Position numbers and translations under genes: made by a program. This document shows positions 22,172-35,159 of a stretch of 64,000 nt of DNA, one piece after another (position 1 is the first letter of the stretch; every line of letters begins with the position of its first letter). Origin of the DNA: Tolypeutes matacus (taxonomy: Eukaryota; Chordata; Mammalia; Cingulata; Chlamyphoridae); contig JAKSZT010000116.1 of assembly GCA_026826555.1 (NCBI GenBank), forward strand, positions 1 to 64,000. Reading direction: 5' to 3'. A model generated the notes under the pieces. That model ran no database searches, was not told the origin of the DNA, and saw only the letters and a list, made by a program, of their open reading frames with translations.

Positions 22172-23815
22172 ATGATAACTTCTAAAAGTCAGAATGTCAC
22201 TCTAACACAGTTATTCTTTGCTATGATTACCTTGGCAACCTCAGCAGTTAGTAGTGCACCTTCACATAGTTATACATATTGGGCTTATATTACTAATTCA
22301 CCTCTTTCAGAATTGTTGACTTGGGGGACAAATCCTACCCTGTTTATATTAATTAGAGTTTTCATTTTCTTGGGCCCATTGATTCTTGCCTTCCTCTAAA
22401 ACCTGAAGAGCAAGGGAAATTTATTGAAAATTTAACCATGCCTTTTCTTGAATGACCTATCTGCATAGGAGCCATCGATCCATGTATACAGCCCCAAAAT
22501 CATAGTACAAAGTGATAAATGGCATACATGCCATGTTTCATCTGAGGCTGTGCTCTTTAATAATCCCTATAGAATTGTAATAAAACGGGCCTTTATAGGG
22601 ATACCAGAACCTAATATAAAACAACCAAAAGTTGAAAAATAAATAATTCAACAAAAACATCTACAGAATCTTTCATTATTTTTGGAATTTTGGGGATGTC
22701 ATAAGTATAAATACATCACAAAATTGGACTCATCAGAGAAGATTTATCCCACAACTATGAGACACAAAAGTTAACAAAACTAAAAAGTATTAGTGGATAT
22801 TATTTTTGGGAACTAGCCCAATTTTTGAATATCAAGGCAGTATAACTAATATTACCAGTTTAAAAAGAAAATCCACTTAATTTCTTACAGTATGTGTACA
22901 GGATCCCATGGTTTTTATATTTGGCATAGTGAGCATTAATCAAACATGGTTTTTCTGCAGCAATTGCTCCCTTTACACTTGTATATCAAAGTCTGTTTTA
23001 CAGGAAAGTTCTCCTGCGGTTCTAATAGGACAATGGTATCATAGAATATCACTTCAGGTTCACATGAATCGTTGCTGCAGTCTTCCCCTGAGAACCAAAT
23101 CCTTTGGCACTTTCTAAATCATTATTTGAAAATAACCAAATGTTTAACAGATTAATTATAGCTGTTGTATTAGGGCTTATATGTATTATTTCAGCTGCTG
23201 CTGTGGTAGAAATTGACCTACATGAGACTATCCAAACACGAAAATATGTTAGAAATTGGCAGAAAAGTGCTAGTGAGCTATGGCATAGTCAAGCATATAT
23301 TGATGGGCAAATTAATAATAGGCTTATTGACTTAGAGAGAGCTGTTACACAAATGGGAGTTCAGGTATATAATCTAAATTTAAAATGAGGTTTTGAAGTG
23401 TGATTGGAATGAAAGTGCTTTTTGTATCAATCCTCTCCCATACAATGATTGCAATTATGAATGGGAAAAAATTATAATCATTTAATAGGTCATCAAACGT
23501 ATTTTTCCATATAAATTACAGATTTGCACAAAAAGATTTTGAGCATGTCTCAAATCAACTTACTACACTTTCAGGTAACAAATTTTGGCAGTCAGTGAGA
23601 GATCAATTAAATAAAATAAACCCCTTACATTGGTGGAAATCAACCTCTGTACTTGCTAACTTCAGTGTGGTGATAATTGGTAGTTTGCTACTCTTAACTT
23701 TATTAGGAGGTATTCACAAAGCCCTGCTCTACCACATTAATAGGGCTGAAAAAGCCAACCTTGTTAATTACTTGATTCTGCTTAAAACACTTGAATCTCA
23801 AACTCCTGTCCATTG
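22172..23815 (+). pseudogene. env: env remnant of ERVK copy B
   Basis: ATG 22172 opens a 75-codon frame: a hydrophobic signal-peptide-like stretch ending in SAVSSAP, then YTYWAYITNSP and a second hydrophobic run. The central surface-subunit region is broken by stops. 22908-23117 and 23104-23388 are open and hold the end of the surface subunit and the helical part of the transmembrane subunit (ending GVQVYNLNLK). 23595-23816 contains the membrane anchor FSVVIIGSLLLLTLLGG (about 23662) and a short cytoplasmic tail. Multiple frameshifts; non-functional. Confidence 0.83.
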
Positions 23816-23889
23816 AGCTTGGCTGGTGGCCAGGGATGGATAAGTCCTTCAGAGAAGGGCAACCTAAGACTGGAACAGTCATCCTGTAC

Positions 23890-23909
23890 AAAAAACAAAA
23901 TGGAGGGAA
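23890..23909 (+). other. Polypurine tract of ERVK copy B
   Basis: A purine-rich run (AAAAACAAAATGGAGGGAA) lies directly before the 3' LTR. Confidence 0.8.
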
Positions 23910-23910
23910 T

Positions 23911-24301
23911 TGTTGGAAAATATGCTGAGAGCCAGAGCATAAAGGGTTAAACATTTAAAAATCATGTTTACTGGCTCAGAAACATTAGTAAATGTCTCCA
24001 AGGACACTGCATACTGCAAACATCAGTAGGAGGAGGCAGAGTGGAGTGAACACACCATTAAGATGTTATGGTCTGAATTCCCAAGAAAGATTGTCTGGAT
24101 ATATAGAAACAAGCAGCACTCTCACATACCAAGCTGAGGAACTAGTCAAGGATGCCCTACTTTTGTTATCAGCTTTGTAGTATAAAAAGCAGATTCAGTT
24201 TAAGTAAATTCACCTGCATTAGACATGGAGTGAGGTCCCCTAATCCCAAACTTTCTTTGGATCATTCCTGGCACCATCTACCTCCAAGGTGAATTACAAC
24301 A
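23911..24301 (+). repeat. 3' LTR of ERVK copy B
   Basis: The LTR is 391 bases, TGTTGGAAAATATGCTGAGA to GTGAATTACAACA. The TATA box is intact (TATAAAA near 24181) but the polyadenylation hexamer has changed (AAGTAAA). Confidence 0.92.
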
Positions 24302-26324
24302 ATCTGTGTTCAATTTGTTACCACTAATTTATGCATCAGAACTCGAGATTTCTTTTAGTTTATGTAAAGATAGGCTTTCCACTTATTTCAAATTATCCTG
24401 GTTGTTTTCACTGGTTCTTCAATCCATTACCATCTGGATATGCATTTTAAAAATTACCATTTTAAAAATAGTGATGCCCATTATTGTAGCATTTTCTTCT
24501 AAGGCACCCCAACCATTTACAATTTTTCAGTTTCTTCACCTGTTTCTAATGTGGATTCAAGTTTAAGAGCCACTGAACTACAGTGGCCTGATTTCTACTT
24601 AACTCCAATTTTCCTATTATTTTAAATCAGAAATGATCCTTTCAAAATTAGGACATGTACTTCTAATCTCAAGTATTTTAAGAAGTTAAAAAATTATTTA
24701 TATTATTAAGTTGTACTGTAATATTTTCTCATATGTGATAAGGTGTGGGATGGATGAAACTAGAGAATGCATGTATTTACAAAGAAAAATTTGTACCCAA
24801 AACAATCTACCAATACAGATAATTCTGAGGTAGGAGGACTGGGGATTTAGGCTAGAGATGGAATTTGACTGTTTGCCATAACAGACATAAAATGTTTTTA
24901 TACCCTTTGCACATATAATTTGGTTATAATTTAAAAGAAATTATGAAAATAGTACACAATGAAATCATACAAAGTGGTTGTTTTGAAGATATCAATTTGT
25001 ATCTGCCACATTACTGGGTGGGCACTTCCCCTCACCCTTTGTAAATACAATCACACATAAAGGAAAAGTGCTCACTCTCCACTGACCCTCCCCAGCTTCC
25101 TGGACAGAGGGAGGCCTCCCATAGCAAGAGTGAGCATGGAGCATGAGGAGCATGGACACGACCATGTGAAGGCCACACTGCTCTCTATGCGTGTCCTGTT
25201 AGAGGGCTGTTACCAACACATTAGAAGATGGGCATCCTGCTGCTTACTTCACAATGAAGAATGGCTAGTGTGAATCACATCACTAATTGAGTCTGTGAGT
25301 GCAGAGCAGGGCTTTATCCCTGTGCTCCTGGGCAGATCCAGATCCTATGAGGATGGTTTTCATTGGGGATCTGAGAGTTTGGTTCCAAAAAGACTTTCCC
25401 TCTCTGGCTTGGGGGTACTACAGTTAACACGTGATATATTCCAGCTTCTTAAGTTGTTCATCAGCTTCTTCCCATCCAACCCTTCCATTCTCTTCTGGGA
25501 TTGAAGAGGCCTGCATCATTTTCAACTCTTTTAAAGATGTGTTGAAAATTTAATATTTAATTAGTCTGAGAAATATCTGACATCTGCACACTCTGAGAAT
25601 TTCTGGAAACATTGCACAATCTCACAATCTCACTTCTATTCTTGTCAGCCCTATGTCCCAGGAATTTCTGGGATTCCTGTACTATATATTATGGTCACTG
25701 GCCTAATGTTGCTCATTCCAGTGATGTTATTGCTGTAGCCAATGCTGTAATATGAATTTTGAATTTCCTTTCTGGCTCCAACAGGTTTCACCTTGGCATT
25801 GCCCTTTCTTTAGCTGTCCCAAGATTGGAGAAGGTGGATGTAGAACTAGAAGCAGGAGACCTGAGGCTGTGCCTGAGAACCCGGAGGGGTACAGTAAGGG
25901 CAGACTCCTCAGAGGGTCAAGGCTGGAGACCAAGGGAATGAAGGAAGGACAAAAGGAGCAGGAGCAGGAAGTGTTCTCTCTGTGCCCTGAATCCTCGGAT
26001 GCAACAGACCCCGGTTCCCATGCTTTTATCTGGCCCTGCCCACCTGGCCAACACCTTCCTGAGACAGGTACATCATACTGGGGCATCTGTGACTTCAGGC
26101 TAGTCCCCAAATCATGTGACACCCCTGCCTAACATCCTGTCTTGCAGGCCTTGCTGGCCAAGAGCAATTGCCCCTCCATCTTACAAGTACTCATTCCCAC
26201 CTAATCTGGAGACACCCACAGTTTACAAGTGAATACTGGGCAGCAGCCTCACAGTGCTATTTGGGAACAGGGCAGCTCTCCAAACCTGTGTCCATAGCTG
26301 TTTGAGTTTGCCAAGTGTTGCCCA

Positions 26325-26940
26325 TGCAAAATACGAGAAGTAGGATGGCTTTTATTGGAATTTATTAGAGTTAAAGCTTACAGTTCTGATGCTGTGAAAA
26401 TGTTCAAATCAAGGCATCATAAAAAATGCTGTCTTAACAAGGATCAGCTGCAGCTGGACTCCTGCCAAGGCAAAATGTTGGGTCTGCCTGTCTCTCTCTG
26501 CCTTCTCCTACAAACTCACTTTCTCTCTGAGCTCAGCAGTGGGCCATCAGACACAATTGCTCACACTTCTGCCTTACCCTCTGACCTTGGTGTCTTCAGC
26601 TTCAAGCTCTCCATGACTCCAGCCTGAGGCCTCTCCCTCAGCCTCTCAGGGTTTCTGTGTCTCTCCAAAGCTGTAGGAGATGCTGGAACCCTCTCCCCCA
26701 TGGCAGGATAAACATGGCAGCACCCTTTCTCTGTGTGTTCCATATATGTATGACTTCAGCACAATGATTGAGGTCCATCGTGGTGCCTGAAATCTAATCA
26801 GAGGCCCTTAACTAAACTAAAGCAATCTAACAAAAACTGAACTAATTGAAATATCCCTTATCTGAATCTCACCAAAATGTCCTATATAGAAAAGGCTTAC
26901 ACACACAGCAATGGGTGAGTAGAAACATACTTTCCGGGGT
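26325..26940 (-). repeat. MaLR-like LTR type II, duplicon copy 2
   Basis: Collinear with 13395-14000. On the minus strand AATAAA hexamers lie near the 3' end, which is at the low-coordinate side. The boundary at the other end is approximate. Confidence 0.5.
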
Positions 26941-27677
26941 CCACACAAGACTCAAATTAGGGCATTAACTCAGGGCACAGGGATAAGGGTGGTTCTCCTA
27001 AGTACAGAAGAAATGAGAACTCATGAAGCAGTGGCTGTATTTTGGGTGTGCCCATCATTGAGCAACATTGGGTGCTAACCACCAATGAAATGGTCCCTAG
27101 AGTGGTCTCAAGAAGAACTCAATATACCATGCTTTCTCCACCAAATCTTAGCTCCAAAACCAGGTGTGCAACTCAGAGAAGTTTGGAATTATTCCCATCC
27201 CCAAAGCCAGAGTGCACAGATTTTCATTGGGGGTGGGTGGACAGGAAGCAGACTGTAAAACAGAAATCCCCGAAATTTTTCTCCACAGAACTGATTACAT
27301 TTCCAACAGTATGGAGAAATTCAACCTCAAGAGTGCTCTCAAAAGCAATGGAGATCATCTAGGGTGTGAGATTTAATTCATCTCAATCCTTCAGAAAGAA
27401 TTGAAATAATTTTACAGATGATTAAAAACTAATAAAGTTTGCTAGCAGCAACTCACTATAGAAGAAATGTAAAAGAATAGTCTTCAGGCAGACAGAAAAT
27501 AATTTCAGAAGGTTCAAGTTTCAGGATGGATGGAAGAACAATATCTGTTAATTAAATTCATATGTCTAAATGAATATAGAATGGATAAAGTAAAAATGAT
27601 ATCCATGGCCTAGGACATCAATAAAGTGTTAAAATACACCATGAAGTAATATATAGCATAAGATGTGTAAATGGATA

Positions 27678-28255
27678 TGTAGCAGTTGGGTATCGTTAAG
27701 AATTCCAAAAATGGATATTGGATTATGCTTGCAAACTGGTCTGTTAATCTGGGCATGGTTAAGTTATGATAATGGTGTTGACTGGTCCAGAGTCAGTAGG
27801 GTGTTGAGTCCCGCCCATTGGTGGGTGGGGCCTCAAACATAGAAAGATATAGCAAAGGACAGAGTGGGAATAGTTTTTGATGTTGGAGTTTTGATGATCA
27901 AGGACAGAAGGCTCTGAAGAAAATAGACAAGCCATTCACCTGATAGTTCACAGCTGGCCTTGTGGAGAGAGGCAAAGCTTAAAGAGCCTCATAGTCTACA
28001 GCTGACCTTTTGGAGGAAACAGAGGAGCTGAGCCCAGAGAGAAACGCAGCCCTGGGAAGAGTGGAACCCAAGAAGCCTGAACCCTGGCAAAGATCGGCAG
28101 CTGTCTTGCTCCAAGACGGGATAACAGAACTTGGTGAAGGAAGAAACATCCTTTATGGCCTGGTAAATGTAAGCTTCTAACCCAAATAAATACCTTTTAA
28201 AAGACCAACAGATTTCTGGTATTTTGCATTGGCACCTCTTTGGCTGACTGATGCA
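27678..28255 (+). repeat. MaLR/ERVL-like LTR type I, duplicon copy 2
   Basis: Begins TGTAGCAGTTGGGTATCGTT and ends GGCTGACTGATGCA. It is preceded by GGATA (27673-27677). The right-hand duplication has mutated to GTATA. Confidence 0.65.
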
Positions 28256-28689
28256 GTATATAAAATATTTTAAATTGCTTTATTTGGCAAGTCAATAACA
28301 AATAATAAGTGCAGATTTGGAAAGGCAAACAAAGTGTTATAATTTCCCTGGTAAACTTTAAAGAATATTAAATAGCACATCTCTTCCAAATAAATAGAAG
28401 AAAAAAAATTGAACAAAAATAGTCAGTCCAAACCAAAGTGTTTAGGATTTCATGTGTTGCCCTTTGGCATTTGTTCTGGGGCCACTTTACTCATGCAACT
28501 TTGGAAGCTGCACCTTTCTTATCTTTCAGAAGCCTGAACATTCCAGGGTTGACTTATTGGGTGTTATTTTGTCCCCATCATGAATCAAGTGCTGTATCAA
28601 TTCCCTATTTCCTAGTTATGAAATCACCAAACTGGATGTGATGCTCTTTTGAAGCAAGAAGAACCATGAATGATAGAACAAATAAAAAG

Positions 28690-28829
28690 GAGATATTGTT
28701 GTGCTTATCAAATTGGACGCTTAGATGATTGATATTTGATCTTTCCCCTTTTCTAATAAATGCATTCAATGCTATAAATTTCCCTCTGAGCATAGCTTTT
28801 GCTACACCCGACAAACTATAAAGAAGCAT
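28690..28829 (-). repeat. Old L1 ORF2 fragment, duplicon copy 2
   Basis: On the minus strand this is the clearest copy of the scrap: [18 protein letters not shown], followed by ERSNINHLS, typical of L1 ORF2. Confidence 0.65.
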
Positions 28830-28959
28830 AGGATATTAATAAAGAGAATGAATCACATAACAAGAGGCTTGTGAGTGAAGCTATATCCACTTCCACAAGA
28901 GAACAGACTTAAGATGAAGGCAGAGAATGTAAGGAAGCTGGGAAAACATTTTCTTTGAC

Positions 28960-30309
28960 CACAAGCATTGTTTCCTCAAAATAACATTTCTATTAATGTA
29001 ACTTCATTTTGAAGGAATTTGCATCATGCTTATCTAAGCATGAGGGAATCTATGTAAGTAAAAATGAATGAAGACAATGAGTCTTACCAATTTGCACCAC
29101 ATTGTAGTCCTCCCCTTTATGTGTAATGAGTGTGAAGTTTTCTTGGAAATTCAAACTCATGAGATACATGAGAATTAATCCTTCAGAGAAACCATTTGGA
29201 ATTTCATGAATTTGAGAAAACTAGAATCAAAACAAAGAAACATGCAGTAGTAAAACTTTGTGTGTGAAAGGAAAATTGGAATATCTTCATCCAGGCATTA
29301 AATCTCATTTAGCATGAAATAGTCATCCATTAGATAGTATTGTAATGAACATGGGATGCCTCCATCTAAAACAAAACCTCATGTAATGGGAGAAAATTCT
29401 AACTAGAGAGAAACCATATGAGTGTCCTGAATGCAGTCTCTCTTTACAGTCATTTTTTCTCTTCATTTTAAAAGCCATACAGGGAAACAAGCATAGAAAT
29501 GTAATACATGTGGGAAAATTTTCAACCAGACAGAAAACGTCTTTATTCATCAGAAAAATCTTACTGAAGAGAAATCCTATATATGTGGGAAAGCTTTAAT
29601 TCAAATGTCAAATCTCAGATACAAGAGATTTTCTACTGCAAAGTCTTTAGGTACAAATCATATCTCACAGAACATGAAAAAACTCATAGTGGACAGAAAC
29701 AAAATTAAAATAAAGAATGCAGAAAAACCTTCAGGCAAAAGGAACAGTTCATTAAATATCAGAGCATTCATTCTGGATTTTTATCCTATATATTTTTACC
29801 CTGTATATGCAATGAATGTGGAAAAGCCTTCAACCAAAAGGAAAACCTCATTTACTTTCTGAGAATACATACTGGACAGAAACCTTATGAATGTGATGGA
29901 TGTGGGAAAGCTTTCATTCAGCAATCAAGCCTCATTACACACTAGAGAAGACAAACTGGAGAGAAACCCTACATATGCAAGGAATGTAGGAAAGCCTTCA
30001 GTAGCTAATCAAGTCTCATTGACCATGAGAAAATTCATAGTGGAGGGAATTCCTATATATGTAAGGAATGTGGAATAGCCTTCAGCCAGAGGCAGTATCT
30101 CCTTAATCATTACAACATTCATACTGGAGAGAAACCCTGTGAATGTAATGAATGTGAATCTCCAAAGAAACTCCACTTCCAGTCTCTGCAAATTGTTGCC
30201 AATCTTTTAAGGAAGCGGCTATAACTGGGCAATTCACAATGGCATTCTCCTCTTGGAAAAGTGCACTTGTTCTTTGAACTGCTCCTCCGGCATCTTCCTT
30301 CACACTCAT
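28960..30309 (+). pseudogene. Degenerate C2H2 zinc-finger exon, duplicon copy 2 (fullest copy)
   Basis: This is the longest remnant. About nine to ten decayed fingers run from about 29100 to 30180 with recurrent TGEKP or EKPY linkers. The upstream fingers (29100-29640) are the most eroded. The last four to five are easy to follow, with [16 protein letters not shown] and CKECRKAF knuckles, but stops occur (for example TAG in the HTH linker near 29943 and TAA near 30007). The layout matches the terminal exon of KRAB zinc-finger repressor genes, which sit in tandem clusters in mammals. No intact frame longer than about 85 codons remains, and no KRAB exon is visible. Confidence 0.83.
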
Positions 30310-31562
30310 CTCTGTTTAATTTCTTACCACTTATTTACGCATCAGAACTCCAGATTTCTCTTAGTTTATGTAAAGATGGGCTTTCCACTTATTTCAAATT
30401 ATCCTGGGTGTTTTCACTGGTTCTTCAATCCATTATATTCTGTGTAAGCATTTTAAAAATTACTATTTCAAAAATAATACTGCCCATTATTTTAGCATTT
30501 TCTTATAAGGCACCCCAACCATTTATATTTTTTCAGTTTCTTCATCTGATTCTGATGTGGATTCAAGTTTAACAGCCACTGAACTACAGTGGCCTGCTTT
30601 CTACTTCACTCCAATTTTCATTATTATTTTAAATCAGAAATGATCCTTTCATAATTATATGATATACTTCTGCTTTCAAGTATTTTAACAAGTTTGAATA
30701 TTTATTTATATTCTTAAGTTGTTCTCCAATATTTTTCTCATATTTGATAGGGTGTGGGATGGATTAAACTAGAGAATGCATGTATTTAAAAATAGAAATG
30801 TGTACCCAAAGAATCTGCCAATGCAGACAATACTGAGGAAGGAGGAATTGGGGTTGTGGTTAGAGAAGGCTGTTTGACATAATAGACATAAATTATTTTT
30901 ATACTCTTTGCACAGATAATTTGGTTATAATTTAAAAGAAAATTTGAAAATAATACACAATGAAATTATACAAAGTGATTGATTTGAAGATATTGATTTG
31001 TGTCTGCAACATTACTGTTGGGGACACTTCCCCTCATCCTTTGCAAATACAGTCACCCATAAATATAAAGTGCTTATTCCCCTCGGCACCCTTCCCAACT
31101 GCCTGGCCAGGTGGACACCTCACTCAGGAAGAGTGAGCATGGAGCACAAGGAGCATGGACACGACTGTGTGAAGATGACACTGCTCTCTACACGTGTCTG
31201 GTTAGGGGGCTGTTATGATCACAGGAGATGATGGACTTCCTGCTGCTTAATCCACAGTGAAGACTTGCTATAGGGACTCACATCACTAACTGAGGCTGTG
31301 AGTGCTGAGCAGGGCTTTCTCCCTTTCCTGCTTTGGTGATCAAGAACCTATGATGATGGTTTTCATTGCAGCTCTGACAGTTTGGTTCCCAAACAGGACA
31401 TTCCCTCTCTGGCTTGGGGGAACTGCATTGAACACATGTTACATTCCAGGTTCTTCAGTTGTTCATCAGCCCTTCCCATCCAACATATCTGATATCTTCC
31501 AGGATTGAAGAGGTCTGCATCATTTTCAACTGTGTAAAAATGTGTTGAAAATTTAATATTTA

Positions 31563-31740
31563 GGGAAGCGGCTGTGGCTCAATCAGTAGGGCTCCCGTTT
31601 ACCATATGGGAGGTCCCGGGTTTGGTTCCCGGGGCCTGCTGGTGAAGGCAAGCCCGCCCGCACGGCGTGGTTAGCTGACCCAGCGAGCACAAGCAGCAAG
31701 GGGGGGATAAATGAATAAATAAAATCTTTAAAAAAAATAA
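31563..31740 (+). mobile_element. DAS-type SINE in duplicon copy 3
   Basis: Same head as the SINE at 7249 (GGGAAGCGGCTGTGGC), with a B-box-like GGTTTGGTTCCCG, a G-run and a poly(A) tail. A perfect 16-base target duplication GAAAATTTAATATTTA lies at 31547-31562 and 31741-31756. It is absent at the matching site in copies 1 and 2. Confidence 0.93.
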
Positions 31741-32504
31741 GAAAATTTAATATTTAATTAGTCTGAGAGCTATTGACATCTGTACCCTCTGAGTTTTTCT
31801 GCAAAATGGCACTACCTCACAATCTCACATCTATTCTTGTCAGCCCTATTTCCCAGGACTTTTTGGGATTTCCACACTATTTATTAGGGTAACTAGCCTA
31901 ATGTTGCTCATTCTGGTGGTGTTATTGCTGTAGCCAATGCTGTAATGTGAATTTTGACATTTCCTTCCTGACACTAACAGGTTTCACCTTGGCATTGCTC
32001 TTCCTTTTGCTGCCCCAAGATTGCAGAAGGTGGATGTAGAACTGTGAGAAGGAGACCTGAGACCCAGGAGGGTAACAGTAAGAGCTGCCACCTCAGAGTG
32101 TCCATGCTGGAGGCCAAGGGAAGGAAGGAAGTGCAAAAGGAACAGGAGCAGGAAGTCTCTTTGTGCCCTGACTCCTCTGCTGCACCAGACCCCAGGTCCA
32201 ATGCTTTTATCTGCCCCTGCCCACCTGGCCAAACCTGCCTGAGGCAGGTACATCATATTGGGGCATCTGTGACTTTAGACTAGTCCCCAAACCATGAGCC
32301 TCCCCTGCATGTCTCCCTGTCTTGCAGTCCTTGGTGGCCAAGAGCACTTCCACCTCCATCTAACCAGTACTCATTCCACCTAGTCTGGAGACACCCACAG
32401 TTTACAGGTGAATTCACTGGGCAGCAGCATCACTCTGCCGTTTGGGAACATGGCAGCTCTCCGAACCTGTGTCCCTAGCTGTTTCAGTTTACCAAGTGCT
32501 GTCA

Positions 32505-33110
32505 TTGCATAGAAATTGGTTGGCTTTTATTGGAATTTATTAGGTTTAAAGCTTACAGTCCTGAGACTGTGAAAATGTCCAAATAAATGAAGCATCAAAA
32601 ATGCTGTCTTAACAATGGTCAGCTTCTGCTGGACTCTTACCAAGGCAAAATGTTGCACCTGCCTGTCTCTCTCTGCCTTCTCCTCCCAACTCTGTTTATC
32701 CCAGAGCTCAGCAGTGGGCCATAAGACACAATTGCTCACACCTCTCCCTTCTACTCAGGCCTGGATGTCTTCAGCTTCAAGCTGCTGCATGACTCCAGCC
32801 TCTGGCCTCTCCACCACACTCTCAGAGTTAATGTTTCTCTCCACAGCTGTAGGAGATCCCATAGCCCTCTCCCACATGTCAGGGTAAACATGGCAGCACT
32901 CTTTCTCTGTGTGTTCCATGTATGTAGGACTTCAGCACAATGATTAAGATCCATTCAGGTTCCTGAAATCTAACAAGAGGCCCTTAACTAAACTAAAACA
33001 TTCTATCACAAACTGACCTAATCAAAATTTCTCTTATCGGTATTTAAACAAAATGTTCTACATAGAAAAGGCTTAGGCATACAGCAGTGGTTTAGTATGA
33101 ACATACATAT
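32505..33110 (-). repeat. MaLR-like LTR type II, duplicon copy 3
   Basis: Collinear with 13395-14000, including the TTGGCTTTTATTGGAATTTA end that reads as the polyadenylation region on the minus strand. The far boundary is approximate. Confidence 0.5.
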
Positions 33111-33861
33111 CCGGTGACCATGCAAGACTCCAATGAGGGCATTAACCCAGGGCACAGGGATCAGAAGGGGTCTCCTAAGTCTGGGAGTAATGGGAACTCA
33201 TGAAGCAGTGGCTGAACATAGGGTGAGGCAATCATTGAGCAAAATGGGTCCTGAACATCATTGCACTGTCTCCTATAATGGTCCCAAGAAGAACTCAGTT
33301 TACTGTGCTTTCTCCACCAAATCTTAGCTCCAAAATCAGTTGTGTAACTCAGAGAGGTGTGCCATTATTCCGTTTCACAGAGCCAGATCCCACAGATTTT
33401 GCCTGTTTAGTGGTGGGGTGGGCAGGAAGCAGGGTGTAAAACTGAAAGCCCCTAATTTCTTCTCCAAAGAACTGATTGCATTTACAACAGGAAGGAGGAA
33501 TTCAACACAATGGGTGCTCTCAGAATCAGTGGAAATTGTGGAAGGGCAGAGATTTAATTCATCTCAATCCTTCAGAAAGAAGGGAAATAAATATTTTACA
33601 GATGAATAAAAACTTATACCTTTTGCTAGAATAAACTAACTTTAAAAGAAATTTAAAAGAATATTCTTCAGACAGAAAGAAAATAATCTCAGAAGGTTCA
33701 AGACTCAAGATGGATTGAAGAATAATATCTGTTAATTAAATTCATATATGTAAATAACTATTGAATGGATAAAGTAATAATGATATCCTCGGCCTAGGAC
33801 ATCAATAAAGTGTGAAAATACACCATAAAATAATATATAGCATAAGATGGGTAAATGGATG

Positions 33862-34424
33862 TGTAGCAGATTGATATCGTTATGAATTCCAAAAATAGAT
33901 ATTTGATTATGTTTGTAAACTGGTCTGTTAATCTGGCAATGATTAAGTTTTGATAAGGGCATTGACTTTGCCACAGTTGGTAGAGTGTTGAGCCCCGCCA
34001 TTGGTGGGTGGGGTCTCAAACATAAAAAGACATGGCAAAGCACAGAGTTGCAGTAATTTTTGATGTTGGTGTTCTGATGAGCAAGGACAGAATGCCCTGG
34101 GAAAAAGAGATGAGCCATTCATCTGACAGTTCACACCTGGCCTTGTAGAGAGCCACATAGTCTACAGCTGACTTTGTGGAGGAAACATAAGAGCTGAGCA
34201 CAGAGAGGAAAACAGCCATGATTAGAGAGGAACCCAAGAAGCTTGATACCTGGCAAATGGTGGCAGCTGCCTTGCTCCAAGATGGGCTAACAGTCTTTGG
34301 TGAAGGAAGAAACTTATCCTTTATGGCCTGGTAACTGTAAGCGTCTACCCCAAATAAATACCCTTTATAAAGTCCAACAGATTTCTGGCATTTTGCATCA
34401 TCATCCCTTTGGCTGATTAATACA
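33862..34424 (+). repeat. MaLR/ERVL-like LTR type I, duplicon copy 3
   Basis: TGTAGCAGATTGATATCG to GGCTGATTAATACA, flanked by GGATG (33857-33861) and GGATA (34425-34429). This is a near-perfect 5-base target duplication. Confidence 0.7.
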
Positions 34425-34894
34425 GGATATAAAATGTTTTAAAATACATTGTTTGGCAGGTCAATAACAAATAATAAGTGAAGATTTGGATAGGCAAGCA
34501 AATCAGTTATAATTTCCCTGGTACACTTAAAGAATATCAAATAGTGCATCTCATCCAAATGAATGGAAGGAAAAAAAATGAAGAAAATTGTCAATCCAAA
34601 ACAAAGTGTTATTTCCTGGGTTGCCTTTTTGACCTTTGTTCTGTGGCCAGCTTACTCGTGCATCTTGGAAGCTGCACCTTTCTTATCATTCAGAAGCCTG
34701 AAGGTTCCAGGATTGATTTATGGGGTGTTATGTTGTCCCACTCATTAATCAAGTACTGTATCACAACCACATTTCCTAGTTATGAAGTCAACAAACTGAA
34801 TGGGATGCTTATTTGAAGCAAGAAGAACCATGAACGATAGACAAATAAAAAGGAGATATTGTTGCACTTTCCAAATTGAATGCTTAGATGATTG

Positions 34895-34985
34895 ATATTG
34901 GATCATTCCTCTTTTCTAATGAATGCATTCAATGCTATAAATTTCCAACTAAGCACTGATTTTGCTGGACCCCAGAAACTATGAA
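34895..34985 (-). repeat. Old L1 ORF2 fragment, duplicon copy 3
   Basis: Same scrap as at 28690-28829, more diverged. The [12 protein letters not shown] core is readable on the minus strand. Confidence 0.45.
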
Positions 34986-35159
34986 GAACCATATGACATT
35001 AAAGAGCAGAAAGAACCATATAATAAAAAGCTTGTGAGTGAACCTATGTCCACTTCCACAACAATACAGTCTTAAAATGAAAGCAGAGAATGTAAGAGAG
35101 TTGGGAAAATATTTTCTCTGAACACAGCATTGTTCCTTAATAACCTTGTATGAATGTAA

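Larger units (their letters stand above)
16808..24301 (+). mobile_element. ERVK-type provirus copy B, two LTRs
   Basis: This is the most complete copy: 5' LTR, lysine-type primer-binding site, gag, AT-rich middle, integrase end, env, polypurine tract and 3' LTR. A 6-base target duplication flanks it (ATCTAT at 16802-16807, ATCTGT at 24302-24307, one difference). The uninterrupted site is seen in duplicon copy 3 (CACTCATCTCTGTTTAAT near 30305). Betaretrovirus-like features are the PBS, two zinc knuckles, dUTPase-like remnant and env type. No gene is intact. Confidence 0.9.
24302..30309 (+). repeat. Duplicon copy 2 (plus orientation)
   Basis: The segment order is the same as in copy 1: AT-rich flank (24302-24990), low-copy segments (25010-25505 and 25506-26320, nothing coding recognised), type II LTR reversed, 26940-27677 (nothing recognised), type I LTR, L1 scrap and zinc-finger exon. 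This copy keeps the fullest zinc-finger exon and runs straight into copy 3 without an ERVK. Confidence 0.85.
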
